A stretch of DNA of 64,000 nucleotides from Cloacibacterium sp. TD35 (GTDB lineage: Bacteria; Bacteroidota; Bacteroidia; Flavobacteriales; Weeksellaceae): positions 1,060,001 through 1,124,000 of the forward strand of contig NZ_CP104850.1 of the NCBI RefSeq assembly GCF_028864635.1, in the 5' to 3' direction. Below the pieces are notes generated by a model that worked only from the letters and a program-made list of their open reading frames with translations, did no database searches and had not been told where the DNA came from. Within the stretch, counting starts at the first letter, position 1, and every line of letters begins with the position of its first letter. This document shows positions 14,981-22,927 of this stretch, piece by piece. The translations under genes were made by a program, and so were the position numbers.

Positions 14981-15484
14981 TTATTTCCAAATATCGATGT
15001 AATCTACAAAACCTTGAGCGTTTATTTTCTGTTGAAGTCTAAAGAAATCTCCTTTTCCTTCATCTCTGAATGTATTGCTGTTGCTCTTAGATTCTGTTTT
15101 ACCATTGATGGTTTGTGTGATTTTTCCGTAGAAATTAATATGTTTTGGCGATACTCTGTCCGCTTTTCCATCTATAATGAGTATGTTTTTTCCAGATTTT
15201 GCATTTCCTTTTACTTCGTAACCATCACTCATAATTTTAGTGAAATTTACGGTTCCAGTTAGGGAAACGCCATCATCAGATACGAAAGTAAGTTTATGTT
15301 TTCCGCTTAAATCGCTGTAATTATTTTTGTTGTTCAATGCTCTTATGCTGTCATTGTATTTCATTCTCACCGCATTGATGGAGTCAATAATCTTAGTGCT
15401 GTCTACATCTTTAGCATTATTTTCTCCGGTTTTATTGCACGAGAAAGCGATTAGAATCAAAGGAATAAAAAATAGTTTTTTCAT
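14981..15484 (-). CDS. Hypothetical lipoprotein
   Basis: This 167-residue protein starts with a lipoprotein signal ending in IAFSC (Cys at residue 16), followed by a charged, helical linker (about 20-55) and a mainly beta C-terminal region. I do not recognise a family. It is probably attached to a membrane in the periplasm or at the outer membrane. It lies between yeiH and the hydrolase gene on the same strand with AT-rich gaps of about 60 bases on both sides, so it could be transcribed alone. Confidence 0.6.
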   Translation of the reverse strand: MKKLFFIPLILIAFSCNKTGENNAKDVDSTKIIDSINAVRMKYNDSIRALNNKNNYSDLSGKHKLTFVSDDGVSLTGTVNFTKIMSDGYEVKGNAKSGKNILIIDGKADRVSPKHINFYGKITQTINGKTESKSNSNTFRDEGKGDFFRLQQKINAQGFVDYIDIWK

Positions 15485-15549
15485 GGTTATCGAATTAATT
15501 TGTATTGTTTGAATACAAATTTAAACCAAACTTTTTATTCTTTCAATAC

Positions 15550-16476
15550 TTACTTTAAAAATTGTAAAACAGCGTAAAGTGAAATGCTAGAAATGAAAAT
15601 CCAAAGGATAATTCCTAAAAGAAGAGGCTTAATACCTATATTTTTGAGATTTTGTAAAGATAATCCTGCTCCAATTAAGAAAAGAGCAACCTTGAGTGTG
15701 TCTCTAGAAATTTCAGAAATGATAGAATTGAAATTTTGTAAAAATGGAAGGTAGGTTCCTGCTAAAATCGCTAAAACAAAGAAACCAATGAAATAAGGAA
15801 TCTTAATTTTCCCTTCACTTTTGGTAAAAATAGAAATAAGAAAAGCCAGCGGGATAATCCATAAAGCTCGGGCTAATTTTACGGTGGTGGCAATTTGTAA
15901 CGCTTCGTTGCCATATTTACTGGCAGCGCCAACTACAGAACTTGTATCATGAATAGCGATAGCGCTCCAAATTCCAAACTGATTTTGAGTTAAATTAAAA
16001 AAATGCCCAATTTCTGGGAAAATAAACAACGCAACAGCATTTAAAACAAAGACAATTCCTAAAGCTACAGAAGTTTGTTTGCTATTGGCTTTTAAAATGG
16101 GTGCAACTGCTGCGATTGCGCTTCCTCCACAGATTGCGGTTCCTGCGGAAATGAGTTGAGCAATGGTTTTGTCAATTTTTAAAATTCTAGCGAGTAATAA
16201 ACCGAAAATCATGACCAAAGCAATCGTAGAAACCGTAAAAAGAAAACCTTGGCTTCCTGCTTTTATTGCAGTGTTCAGATTAATTCCGAAACCTAATCCT
16301 ATAATAGAATACTGCAATAATTTTTTAACAAAAATATCTGTCTCTAGAACTTTCCCGAATATATTCACAAAAAGAATTCCGAATAATAAAGCAATTGGCG
16401 GAGAAACAAGTGGTGAAAAAGATAATACAACGAGTGCTAAAAATAGGAGTTGAAGAAGTAATTTTTTTTGAAGCAT
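15550..16476 (-). CDS. YeiH-family putative sulfate exporter
   Basis: This 308-residue protein is almost entirely membrane helices, about ten. Characteristic UPF0324/YeiH segments are the glycine-rich GTAICGGSAIAAVAP and the AIHDTSSVVGAASKYG stretch. Family members are annotated as putative sulfate or sulfite exporters, and their biochemical function is not firmly established. It diverges from a rhodanese lipoprotein gene, and the 111-base gap holds a perfect palindrome at 16528-16543 and a -7 box for each direction. The pairing with a rhodanese supports a sulfur-related role (inference). Confidence 0.85.
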   Translation of the reverse strand: MLQKKLLLQLLFLALVVLSFSPLVSPPIALLFGILFVNIFGKVLETDIFVKKLLQYSIIGLGFGINLNTAIKAGSQGFLFTVSTIALVMIFGLLLARILKIDKTIAQLISAGTAICGGSAIAAVAPILKANSKQTSVALGIVFVLNAVALFIFPEIGHFFNLTQNQFGIWSAIAIHDTSSVVGAASKYGNEALQIATTVKLARALWIIPLAFLISIFTKSEGKIKIPYFIGFFVLAILAGTYLPFLQNFNSIISEISRDTLKVALFLIGAGLSLQNLKNIGIKPLLLGIILWIFISSISLYAVLQFLK

Positions 16477-16498
16477 GTTCTTTCTGAAAAGTCGACTG

Positions 16499-16506
16499 CA
16501 AAATTA
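16499..16506 (-). promoter_or_regulatory. Candidate -7 box for the yeiH-like gene
   Basis: The minus strand reads TAATTTTG, an exact TAnnTTTG match 22 bases upstream of the start codon. The palindrome at 16528-16543 falls where the -33 box would be. Confidence 0.5.
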
Positions 16507-16527
16507 TTCAAAACCAAATATTGCTAT

Positions 16528-16543
16528 TGTAACTTTTGTTACA
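16528..16543. promoter_or_regulatory. Palindromic operator between yeiH and rhodanese genes
   Basis: TGTAAC-TTTT-GTTACA is a perfect 6-4-6 inverted repeat placed about midway between the two divergent start codons, roughly 50 bases from each. The symmetry and size suit a dimeric regulator of the CRP/FNR or similar class. Which protein binds it cannot be told from the window. Confidence 0.55.
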
Positions 16544-16564
16544 TAAGAACTCTCGCTAATGAAA

Positions 16565-16572
16565 TAGTTTTG
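16565..16572 (+). promoter_or_regulatory. Candidate -7 box for the rhodanese gene
   Basis: TAGTTTTG matches TAnnTTTG 15 bases before the ATG at 16588. No TTTG box is seen at the usual distance. Confidence 0.45.
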
Positions 16573-16587
16573 TAAAAAATAGAAAAA

Positions 16588-16974
16588 ATGAAAAAGTTAA
16601 TATCAATATTGAGCTTAGGAGCTTTAGTTATCATGGGAACACAGTGTTCTTCTCCTAAACCAGCAGAAAATAATACTCAAGCTGAAGTCCAAAAAAAAGT
16701 TTCAATTAAAGAACAAGTTGCAAACGGGGCATTTTTGGTAGATGTAAGAACGCCACAAGAATTTGCAGAAGGAAGTGTAAAAGGAGCCGTGAATATTCCG
16801 CTTGATGAAGTAGAAAGTAGATTGAATGAATTCAAAGGAAAACCATCTGTAATTGTTTTTTGCAGAACAGGAAACAGAAGCGGACAAGCGAAAGCGATTC
16901 TAGAATATAACGGAATAAAAAATGTAACCAACGGAATTAATGCCAAAACGGTAAACGAAGAATTGGCTAAATAA
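16588..16974 (+). CDS. Rhodanese-like lipoprotein
   Basis: This 128-residue protein has a lipoprotein signal (MKKLISILSLGALVIMGTQC, Cys at residue 20) and one rhodanese domain with the active-site loop FCRTGNRSGQA, whose Cys is the sulfur carrier. Such single-domain periplasmic rhodaneses are found in many Flavobacteria; the physiological sulfur donor and acceptor are unknown. It diverges from the YeiH-like exporter gene and is followed by a strong bidirectional terminator shared with dsbD. Confidence 0.85.
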   Translation: MKKLISILSLGALVIMGTQCSSPKPAENNTQAEVQKKVSIKEQVANGAFLVDVRTPQEFAEGSVKGAVNIPLDEVESRLNEFKGKPSVIVFCRTGNRSGQAKAILEYNGIKNVTNGINAKTVNEELAK

Positions 16975-17000
16975 AATGTTCTAAACAATTTACTTATAAA

Positions 17001-17033
17001 AAAAGCTTTCAAAATTTTGAAAGCTTTTTTTTT
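17001..17033. terminator. Bidirectional terminator between rhodanese and dsbD
   Basis: AAGCTTTC and GAAAGCTT flank a short AAAATTTT centre, with A-runs on the left and T-runs on the right, so the hairpin can end both the rhodanese transcript and the converging dsbD transcript. Confidence 0.8.
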
Positions 17034-17051
17034 ATCAATAAAATGATGATT

Positions 17052-19097
17052 CTATTTATGTTTTTTATAAAAATCTATTCCACATTCTAAGAATTTTTTG
17101 AAATCTTCTTTCGGCATATAACCAGAAACAGGCGTGTTAATCACTTTTCCTTCTGGAGTTACCAAAACGTAATGCGGTTGAGAATTATTATTAAAATTCA
17201 CTTGTTGGAACATACTCCATTTATCACCGATGGTTTTAATGCGTTTCATTTGTCCGTTTCCTAAATCTACTTTGGTTTGTTCTGCTTCTGGCAATTCTTC
17301 TTTGTCGTCTACATAAAGAGAAGCAAGAATTACCTCGTTTTGTAAAGTAGGTAAAATATCAGGTTCACTCCACACAAATTCTTCCATTTTTCTGCAGTTT
17401 TCGCAACCATAACCTGTGAAATCTATCAAGACAGGTTTGTTTTCTTTCTTTGCCAGTGCTATAGCCTTGAAATAATCATGTTCGGGATGCATTCCTAGAA
17501 TTCCGTCTTTTTCATCATGAAGATAACTCACATTAATTGGAGGCAAAATTCCTGAAAGCATCTGTAGTTTTGGTCTTTCTGCAGGAACTAATCCTTGAAC
17601 TAAATATACTAAAAATCCAATTCCTAAAACTCCAAAAATTTTTCGGGTAACAGAAATTTTTTGGTTTTTATCATCATGTGGAAATCTTATTTTTCCAAAT
17701 AAATAAAGCACTAAACCGATGGTAATGATAATCCAAATCGCGATGAAAAGTTCGCGTTTTAGTAAGAATGTTTTGGATACCAAATCTGCTTTTGATAAAA
17801 ATTTTAATGCTAATGCTAATTCTACGAAACCTAGAACTACTTTTACAGTATTCATCCAGCCACCAGATTTTGGTAAACTTTGTAACGCTTGTGGAAATAA
17901 TGCCAATAGTCCGAAAACGATTGCCCAGCTTAAACCAAATCCTGCTAAAGCAAAGGTTAATAGCATCGGAACGTTTGCAGAACCCGTAACGGCGCTTCCT
18001 AATAAACTTCCTAAAATTGGTCCGGTACAAGAAAATGAAACAATGACCAAGGTTAAAGCCATAAAGAAAATCCCGATGATTCCTCCAGCTTCTTCTGCTT
18101 TTGAAGATTTATTGGCAATAGAACTTGGCAATGTAATATCATAATATCCGAAGAAACTTCCTGCGAAGAATAAGAATATCAAGAAAAATGCAATATTTAA
18201 GCTAACTGATGTAGAAATTTGATTGAAAATGTTTCCCGCAATTCCATCAATAATGTGAAACGGAACGCTCAATAAAACGAAGATTAAAAGAATGAAAAAT
18301 CCGTAAATAAATGCGTCTCTTTTTCCTTTTGCTTTGTCTTTTTGCCCTTTGGTAAAGAACGAAACCGTTAATGGAATCATTGGGAAAACGCAAGGTGTTA
18401 ACAAGGCGATTAATCCTCCTAAAAATCCTAAAAATAAATAAGTGAGGTAGTTTTCAGATTTTTTCTCTTTCGCTACACCACAGTCTGTTAAAGGATTTTC
18501 GAAATCCAATGAAGAAACCTTTAAACCTTCTTGTTGCGGAGCAATTTCTATATTTTTAGTTGTTACAGGAGTAGCAGCTACAGATTTAGTAGAGTCTGTA
18601 TTTTGTAGCACTTCTTTGTTTTCCTCAGTTTTTACAACTGCTGAACCTGCTATCGTTTTTTCAAATTCTAAAGATTCAGGAGCAAGACAGACTCTGTCAT
18701 CACAAGTTTGATAGGTAAACTCTCCAATTACATTGGCTGGTTTTTCTGGGTTTTTGAGTTTAAATTTTTGCTTAATGGTTACATTTCCAGATAAGAAAAT
18801 CAAATCTGTACCGAAAGCTTCAGAAAATTCGGTTTTTCTACTGCCTGTTTCTACAGGTTTTCCAATCAGTTGAATGTCTTTAGAATTCAGTTTTAATTCT
18901 GTGGGAATGGCTCCAGATTCTGGGTCGATGTCTTTAGAGTAAATATGCCATCCTTTGTCAATATTAGCGGTAATTACTGCTTCGTATTCGTTATTTGGGA
19001 GTGATTTTACATCGTATTTTATCGTGACGTGTTTCTGAATTTGCGCAGAGAACAATGAGGTAATAGCGATAAAAAGTAAAAGCAAAAACTTCTTCAT
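17052..19097 (-). CDS. dsbD: Thiol:disulfide interchange protein DsbD
   Basis: This 681-residue inner-membrane protein moves reducing power from cytoplasmic thioredoxin to the periplasm. A signal peptide (1-18) is followed by an alpha domain (about 20-150) with the cysteine pair in QTCDDRVC, a linker, a membrane core of about eight helices containing LLTPCVFPMIPL and SFSCTGPILGS (the two membrane cysteines), and a C-terminal thioredoxin-like domain with GCENC. All three redox cysteine pairs are present, so it should be active. The gene converges with the rhodanese gene across the shared terminator. Confidence 0.93.
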   Translation of the reverse strand: MKKFLLLLFIAITSLFSAQIQKHVTIKYDVKSLPNNEYEAVITANIDKGWHIYSKDIDPESGAIPTELKLNSKDIQLIGKPVETGSRKTEFSEAFGTDLIFLSGNVTIKQKFKLKNPEKPANVIGEFTYQTCDDRVCLAPESLEFEKTIAGSAVVKTEENKEVLQNTDSTKSVAATPVTTKNIEIAPQQEGLKVSSLDFENPLTDCGVAKEKKSENYLTYLFLGFLGGLIALLTPCVFPMIPLTVSFFTKGQKDKAKGKRDAFIYGFFILLIFVLLSVPFHIIDGIAGNIFNQISTSVSLNIAFFLIFLFFAGSFFGYYDITLPSSIANKSSKAEEAGGIIGIFFMALTLVIVSFSCTGPILGSLLGSAVTGSANVPMLLTFALAGFGLSWAIVFGLLALFPQALQSLPKSGGWMNTVKVVLGFVELALALKFLSKADLVSKTFLLKRELFIAIWIIITIGLVLYLFGKIRFPHDDKNQKISVTRKIFGVLGIGFLVYLVQGLVPAERPKLQMLSGILPPINVSYLHDEKDGILGMHPEHDYFKAIALAKKENKPVLIDFTGYGCENCRKMEEFVWSEPDILPTLQNEVILASLYVDDKEELPEAEQTKVDLGNGQMKRIKTIGDKWSMFQQVNFNNNSQPHYVLVTPEGKVINTPVSGYMPKEDFKKFLECGIDFYKKHK

Positions 19098-19208
19098 TAT
19101 TTAATTTTTAGAGGTACAAAAATATAAAATTGTAGGTCTTAAAAGATATAAACAGTCTGATTTAACTTATTTTAAGACTTATTTAAAAACAAAATTTATT
19201 TCAAAATA

Positions 19209-20138
19209 TTATTTTGTCTTTTTTTTACAGATAATTTCCTTCTTCTTTATGGAAATCTCATAGGTGCTGCTTCGGAAAAATTTACCGTTTTCAGCATTCA
19301 TGATTTTTTCGATTTCAATGCCTGTGAAACCGAGTTTTCTAATGATTTCAATGATGAGGACTTTCGGTTTTTGGAATAAAATGTCTTTCTTCAAAGTAAA
19401 TCCTTCTTCATTTTCTTTTGTTAAAATTTCTTGAAAGGTCTTTTCGATTACGTATTGATAAAAATCGTTAACCGAACTTAAATAAGACAGACTTTCACCG
19501 AATTGTTCTAGAAACTGTGGAAAAATCTCTAGAATTTTTGGGGTGAGTTGATTACGGATTTTATTTCTAAGATAATCATTTTTTTCATTGGATTTATCTT
19601 CTCTGAAATCGATGTGGTTTTCTTCTGCGAAAGCATAAATTTCTGCTTTGGTAAACTTCAGAATTGGACGAAGAATGCTGTTCTCATTTTTCGGAATTCC
19701 GCTTAATCCTTTAATTCCAGAGCCGCGAGAAAGATTGATGAAAAAGGTTTCTAACTCATCATTGAGATGGTGTGCCGTAACAATATAATCAAGATTTTCT
19801 TGCTCTAAAATTTTAAAAAAGAAATCATACCTCAATTCTCTTGCCCAATTTTGAAGGGATTTCATTTGAGTTTTTTCTTCTTCGGAAACATCTTTTAGAT
19901 GAAATTTTATTTGATTTTTTCTACAAAAATCTTCAACAATTTTTTGATCAAGATTAGAATCTTCTCCTCGGAAATGATAGTTTACATGAGCTACTTGAAA
20001 CTCCAAATTTGAAAATTGAAATAAGTGAGAAAGCACCATAGAATCTGCACCACCCGAAACAGCCAAAAGAAATTTTTTAGAAAAAATATCTTCTCCTAAA
20101 ACTTCTAAATTTTCCTTAAAATTGTTAAAATCTAACAA
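19209..20138 (-). CDS. tilS: tRNA(Ile)-lysidine synthetase, short form
   Basis: This 309-residue ATPase attaches lysine to C34 of the CAU-anticodon tRNA-Ile. The PP-loop motif AVSGGADSM (about residues 28-36) and the AHHLNDELETFF and RPILKF segments define the catalytic domain. The protein is about 120 residues shorter than E. coli TilS and ends soon after the middle domain, in a lysine-rich tail. Short forms are known, for example in Aquifex, so this need not be a truncation. The start is 32 bases from the upstream genes' divergent region. Confidence 0.9.
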   Translation of the reverse strand: MLDFNNFKENLEVLGEDIFSKKFLLAVSGGADSMVLSHLFQFSNLEFQVAHVNYHFRGEDSNLDQKIVEDFCRKNQIKFHLKDVSEEEKTQMKSLQNWARELRYDFFFKILEQENLDYIVTAHHLNDELETFFINLSRGSGIKGLSGIPKNENSILRPILKFTKAEIYAFAEENHIDFREDKSNEKNDYLRNKIRNQLTPKILEIFPQFLEQFGESLSYLSSVNDFYQYVIEKTFQEILTKENEEGFTLKKDILFQKPKVLIIEIIRKLGFTGIEIEKIMNAENGKFFRSSTYEISIKKKEIICKKKTK

Positions 20139-20187
20139 AACTGCCTATTTTTAGGCAAATATAATTCTTATTGTGGAATGATTTTTG

Positions 20188-20195
20188 TAATTTTG
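20188..20195 (+). promoter_or_regulatory. Candidate -7 box for the OmpA-like gene
   Basis: TAATTTTG exactly matches TAnnTTTG, 32 bases before the ATG at 20228. It is followed by GTAACAATAATTTT, the same string found after the weak -7 box of nikR. Confidence 0.5.
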
Positions 20196-20227
20196 GTAAC
20201 AATAATTTTAAAAAAGATAAAAGCTTT

Positions 20228-21064
20228 ATGAAAATTTTAAAAATTTTTGCTGTTGGAGCAATCGCACTTACGCTTACTTCATGTGTGAGCAAAAAGCAAT
20301 ATGATGCATTAAATCTTAATTACAAACAATGTATTGAGAATGCAGGAGAGAGACAAAGACAAATTCAAGATTTACAAGCAGCAAATGCAGGTTTGACCAG
20401 TGAAAATAATTTATTAAGAGACCAAAACGGTGCCCTTAAATCTTCACTAGACGCTTGTTTGTCAAACGCAGGAAAAGGTTCTGCTAATATTGATAAATTA
20501 ATCGGAGAGATTAATGCTTCTAACTCTTACATTAAGCGTTTGATTTCTACCAATTCTAAAAATGACAGTTTAAATTTAGCTTTATCTAATAAATTGAAAA
20601 GAAGTTTAGATAATGTAGCAGATGCAGATGTAGACGTAAAAGTTCTAAAAGGAGTAGTGATGATTTCACTTTCTGACAAAATGCTATACAAAACAGGAGA
20701 TTACAATATTTTACCAGCAGCTCAAGAAGTGCTAGGAAAAGTGGCTAAAGTGATTAATGATTATGATACATATAGCGTTCTTATCGAAGGAAATACAGAT
20801 AACGTTCCTTTAGCAAGTGCTAATTTACCAAGAGACAACTGGGATTTATCTGCATTGAGAGGAACAGCCGTTGCGAAAATTTTACAAACACAATTTGGGG
20901 TAAATCCTAACAGAATTACAGCAGGAGGTAGAAGCGAGTACAATCCTAAAACCACCAATGCTTCAGTTTCTGGACGTGCAGAAAACCGTAGAACGGAAAT
21001 CATTATCATGCCTAAGTTAGATGAATTCATGAAATTAATGGACATCGCTCCAGTGAAAAAATAG
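20228..21064 (+). CDS. OmpA-family lipoprotein
   Basis: This 278-residue protein starts at the ATG at 20228, because the lipoprotein signal MKILKIFAVGAIALTLTSC begins there; a longer frame from 20171 would put 19 polar residues before it and would overlap the promoter. After Cys19 comes a helical coiled-coil region (about 30-120), then an OmpA/MotB peptidoglycan-binding domain (about 140-270) with EGNTDNVPLAS and RAENRRTEI. It probably ties the outer membrane to the cell wall. It stands alone, with a promoter box upstream and a strong terminator downstream. Confidence 0.88.
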   Translation: MKILKIFAVGAIALTLTSCVSKKQYDALNLNYKQCIENAGERQRQIQDLQAANAGLTSENNLLRDQNGALKSSLDACLSNAGKGSANIDKLIGEINASNSYIKRLISTNSKNDSLNLALSNKLKRSLDNVADADVDVKVLKGVVMISLSDKMLYKTGDYNILPAAQEVLGKVAKVINDYDTYSVLIEGNTDNVPLASANLPRDNWDLSALRGTAVAKILQTQFGVNPNRITAGGRSEYNPKTTNASVSGRAENRRTEIIIMPKLDEFMKLMDIAPVKK

Positions 21065-21084
21065 AATCTTAGATTCATTATTTA

Positions 21085-21113
21085 AAAACCTCGAATTTTT
21101 TCGAGGTTTTTTT
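21085..21113 (+). terminator. Terminator after the OmpA-like gene
   Basis: AACCTCGA and TCGAGGTT form a stem with a T-rich loop and are followed by seven T. Confidence 0.8.
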
Positions 21114-21171
21114 ATTTTGGTGAATTTGGATTTAAAATCTTTAAATTTGTAAAAAATCATTACATTAACCA

Positions 21172-21816
21172 ATGAGTTATTTCGAAGAGTTGCATCCAGA
21201 AATGGATAGATATTTAGAAGATACCGCTTCTGCAGAACCAGAAATTTTGAAAAGATTACGAAAAGAAACTTTTCAGAAAACTACACAACCGCACATGATT
21301 TCTGGTTATCTTCAAGGAAGATTGCTTTCTTTTATTTCAAAAATGGTTTCGCCGAAAAATATTCTAGAAATAGGCACTTTCACAGGTTATGCAGCGCTTT
21401 GTTTAGCTGAAGGTTTGCAGAGAGACGGGAAATTGACCACGCTAGATGTAAATGAAGATTTGGCTTATTTGCCTCAAAAATATTTTGCCCAAAGTGAATG
21501 GGCTTCTCAAATAGACTTTAAACTACAAGATGCTAAAGAATTTTTGAAAAATTCTAATGAAACCTTTGATTTGATTTTCATTGATGCAGACAAAGAAAAC
21601 TATCCTAAATATTTAGAATTGGTGAAACCAAGAATGAAATCAGGAAGTGTCTTGATGATTGATAATGTACTTTGGTACGGAAAAGTGCTCGATGAAAAGG
21701 GAAATAAGCAAACCGAACAGATAAAACTCGTGAATAAATTAGTTGCCGAAGATGCAGAGTTTGAAAATGTAATTTTACCTTTGCGAGACGGAATTCATTT
21801 AGTTCGTAAAATTTAA
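21172..21816 (+). CDS. SAM-dependent O-methyltransferase
   Basis: This 214-residue protein belongs to the class I catechol O-methyltransferase-like family (methyltransferase 3). Visible motifs are the SAM-binding EIGTFTGYAALCLAEGL (about residues 66-82), the metal-binding FIDADKENY (about 140-148) and MIDNVLWYGKV. Members methylate small phenolic or catechol-like compounds with a divalent metal; the natural substrate here is unknown. The NlpC/P60-like gene follows after 46 bases. Confidence 0.85.
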   Translation: MSYFEELHPEMDRYLEDTASAEPEILKRLRKETFQKTTQPHMISGYLQGRLLSFISKMVSPKNILEIGTFTGYAALCLAEGLQRDGKLTTLDVNEDLAYLPQKYFAQSEWASQIDFKLQDAKEFLKNSNETFDLIFIDADKENYPKYLELVKPRMKSGSVLMIDNVLWYGKVLDEKGNKQTEQIKLVNKLVAEDAEFENVILPLRDGIHLVRKI

Positions 21817-21862
21817 AGACGAAAATAATTTTGAGTCTTTAAATTATATCAATACAATCATT

Positions 21863-22567
21863 ATGGAAAAATACTACTGCAGCGTATCTGTTTCACCGAT
21901 GAGAGCCGAAGTTTCAGAAAAATCTGAAATGATTTCTCAGATTTTATATGGTGAAACCTGTGTAATTTTAGAAACGGAAGGAGTTTTCAGTAAAATCAAA
22001 ATGGATTTTGATGGTTATGAAGGCTGGATAAATACTTCAGTTTTGAAAAAACAAAATGCTGAAATTTCTAAAAATGTGATTACGCAGTCTTTTGGTGAAT
22101 TTAATTTGCCAGAAGGTAAAAGTTTTCTTTCCATAGGAAGTGAAGTCGGTTTTGTAACAGAGAATGCTGTTGATACAGATAACCTTCGTGAAAGTTTAGT
22201 AGAAACGGCCAAAAAATTCTTGAATGTTCCCTTTTTATGGGGAGGAAGAAGCTTTTTTGGAATAGATGATAGCGGATTTGTGCAGTTATTATACAAAGTA
22301 CACGGAATTACTTTACCGAGAGATCCAGAACAACAAGCTTTACAGGGAATAGCTCGTGATTTTGTAGAAGAAAGCGAAGCAGGAGATTTAGCATTTTTTG
22401 AAGATGCAGAAGGAAATATAGTGCATGTTGGTTTAGTGTTGTCACCTTTTGAAATCATTCATGCAAGCGGAAAGGTGAGAATAGATTCTCTAGATTTTTC
22501 TGGAATTTATAATGCAGAACATAATAAGCACACGCATAAATTGAGGTTTGTGAAAACTTTTCTTTAA
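21863..22567 (+). CDS. SH3 and NlpC/P60-like protein, catalytic cysteine replaced
   Basis: This 234-residue protein has an N-terminal SH3-like region (about 5-70) and a C-terminal NlpC/P60 domain (about 105-230), the layout of dipeptidyl-peptidase VI and related cell-wall enzymes. Around the expected active site it reads VPFLWGGRSFFGIDDSGF. Active enzymes have Cys where this protein has Asp136 (codon 22268-22270, GAT). The His in GNIVHVGLVL is present. No signal peptide is visible, as in some cytoplasmic family members. It may be a non-catalytic binding protein; a sequencing change is less likely because two bases of a Cys codon would have to differ. Confidence 0.8.
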   Translation: MEKYYCSVSVSPMRAEVSEKSEMISQILYGETCVILETEGVFSKIKMDFDGYEGWINTSVLKKQNAEISKNVITQSFGEFNLPEGKSFLSIGSEVGFVTENAVDTDNLRESLVETAKKFLNVPFLWGGRSFFGIDDSGFVQLLYKVHGITLPRDPEQQALQGIARDFVEESEAGDLAFFEDAEGNIVHVGLVLSPFEIIHASGKVRIDSLDFSGIYNAEHNKHTHKLRFVKTFL

Positions 22568-22577
22568 TTTAAAATTA

Positions 22578-22916
22578 ATGATAAAAACTAAAGAAAATTC
22601 TGAACATTATTTTTGGGGAGAACAATGTGATTCTTGGATTTTTCACAATTCTGAAAATTTGGCGGTGAAACAAGAAATGATGCCGCCGAAAACTTTAGAA
22701 AAATTGCATTTTCATGAGTTGGCTCAACAGGTTTTTTATATTTTAAAAGGAGAAGCTACATTTTATATAGAAGGAGAAAAATTTATAGTAAAATCTGGAG
22801 AAGGAATTGCCATAGAACCCAAAAAGAAACATTACATTGCTAATGAAACTATAGAAAATTTAGAATTTTTGGTAATTTCTAATCCTTCGACTGATGAAGA
22901 TAGGATTTTAGTTTAA
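22578..22916 (+). CDS. Cupin-domain protein
   Basis: This 112-residue protein is a single cupin barrel. The metal-binding residues appear as HFHELAQQVFYILKGEATFY (His, His, Glu) and a later KKHY His. Its function is unknown; small cupins include isomerases, dioxygenases and sensors. It starts 10 bases after the preceding stop and ends 11 bases before kdtA, so the three genes are probably co-transcribed. Confidence 0.8.
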   Translation: MIKTKENSEHYFWGEQCDSWIFHNSENLAVKQEMMPPKTLEKLHFHELAQQVFYILKGEATFYIEGEKFIVKSGEGIAIEPKKKHYIANETIENLEFLVISNPSTDEDRILV

Positions 22917-22927
22917 ACATACAGCAT

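Noticed and set aside
20171-20227. Upstream extension of the OmpA-like protein
   Set aside because: It would put polar residues before a clear lipoprotein signal and would translate the promoter region.
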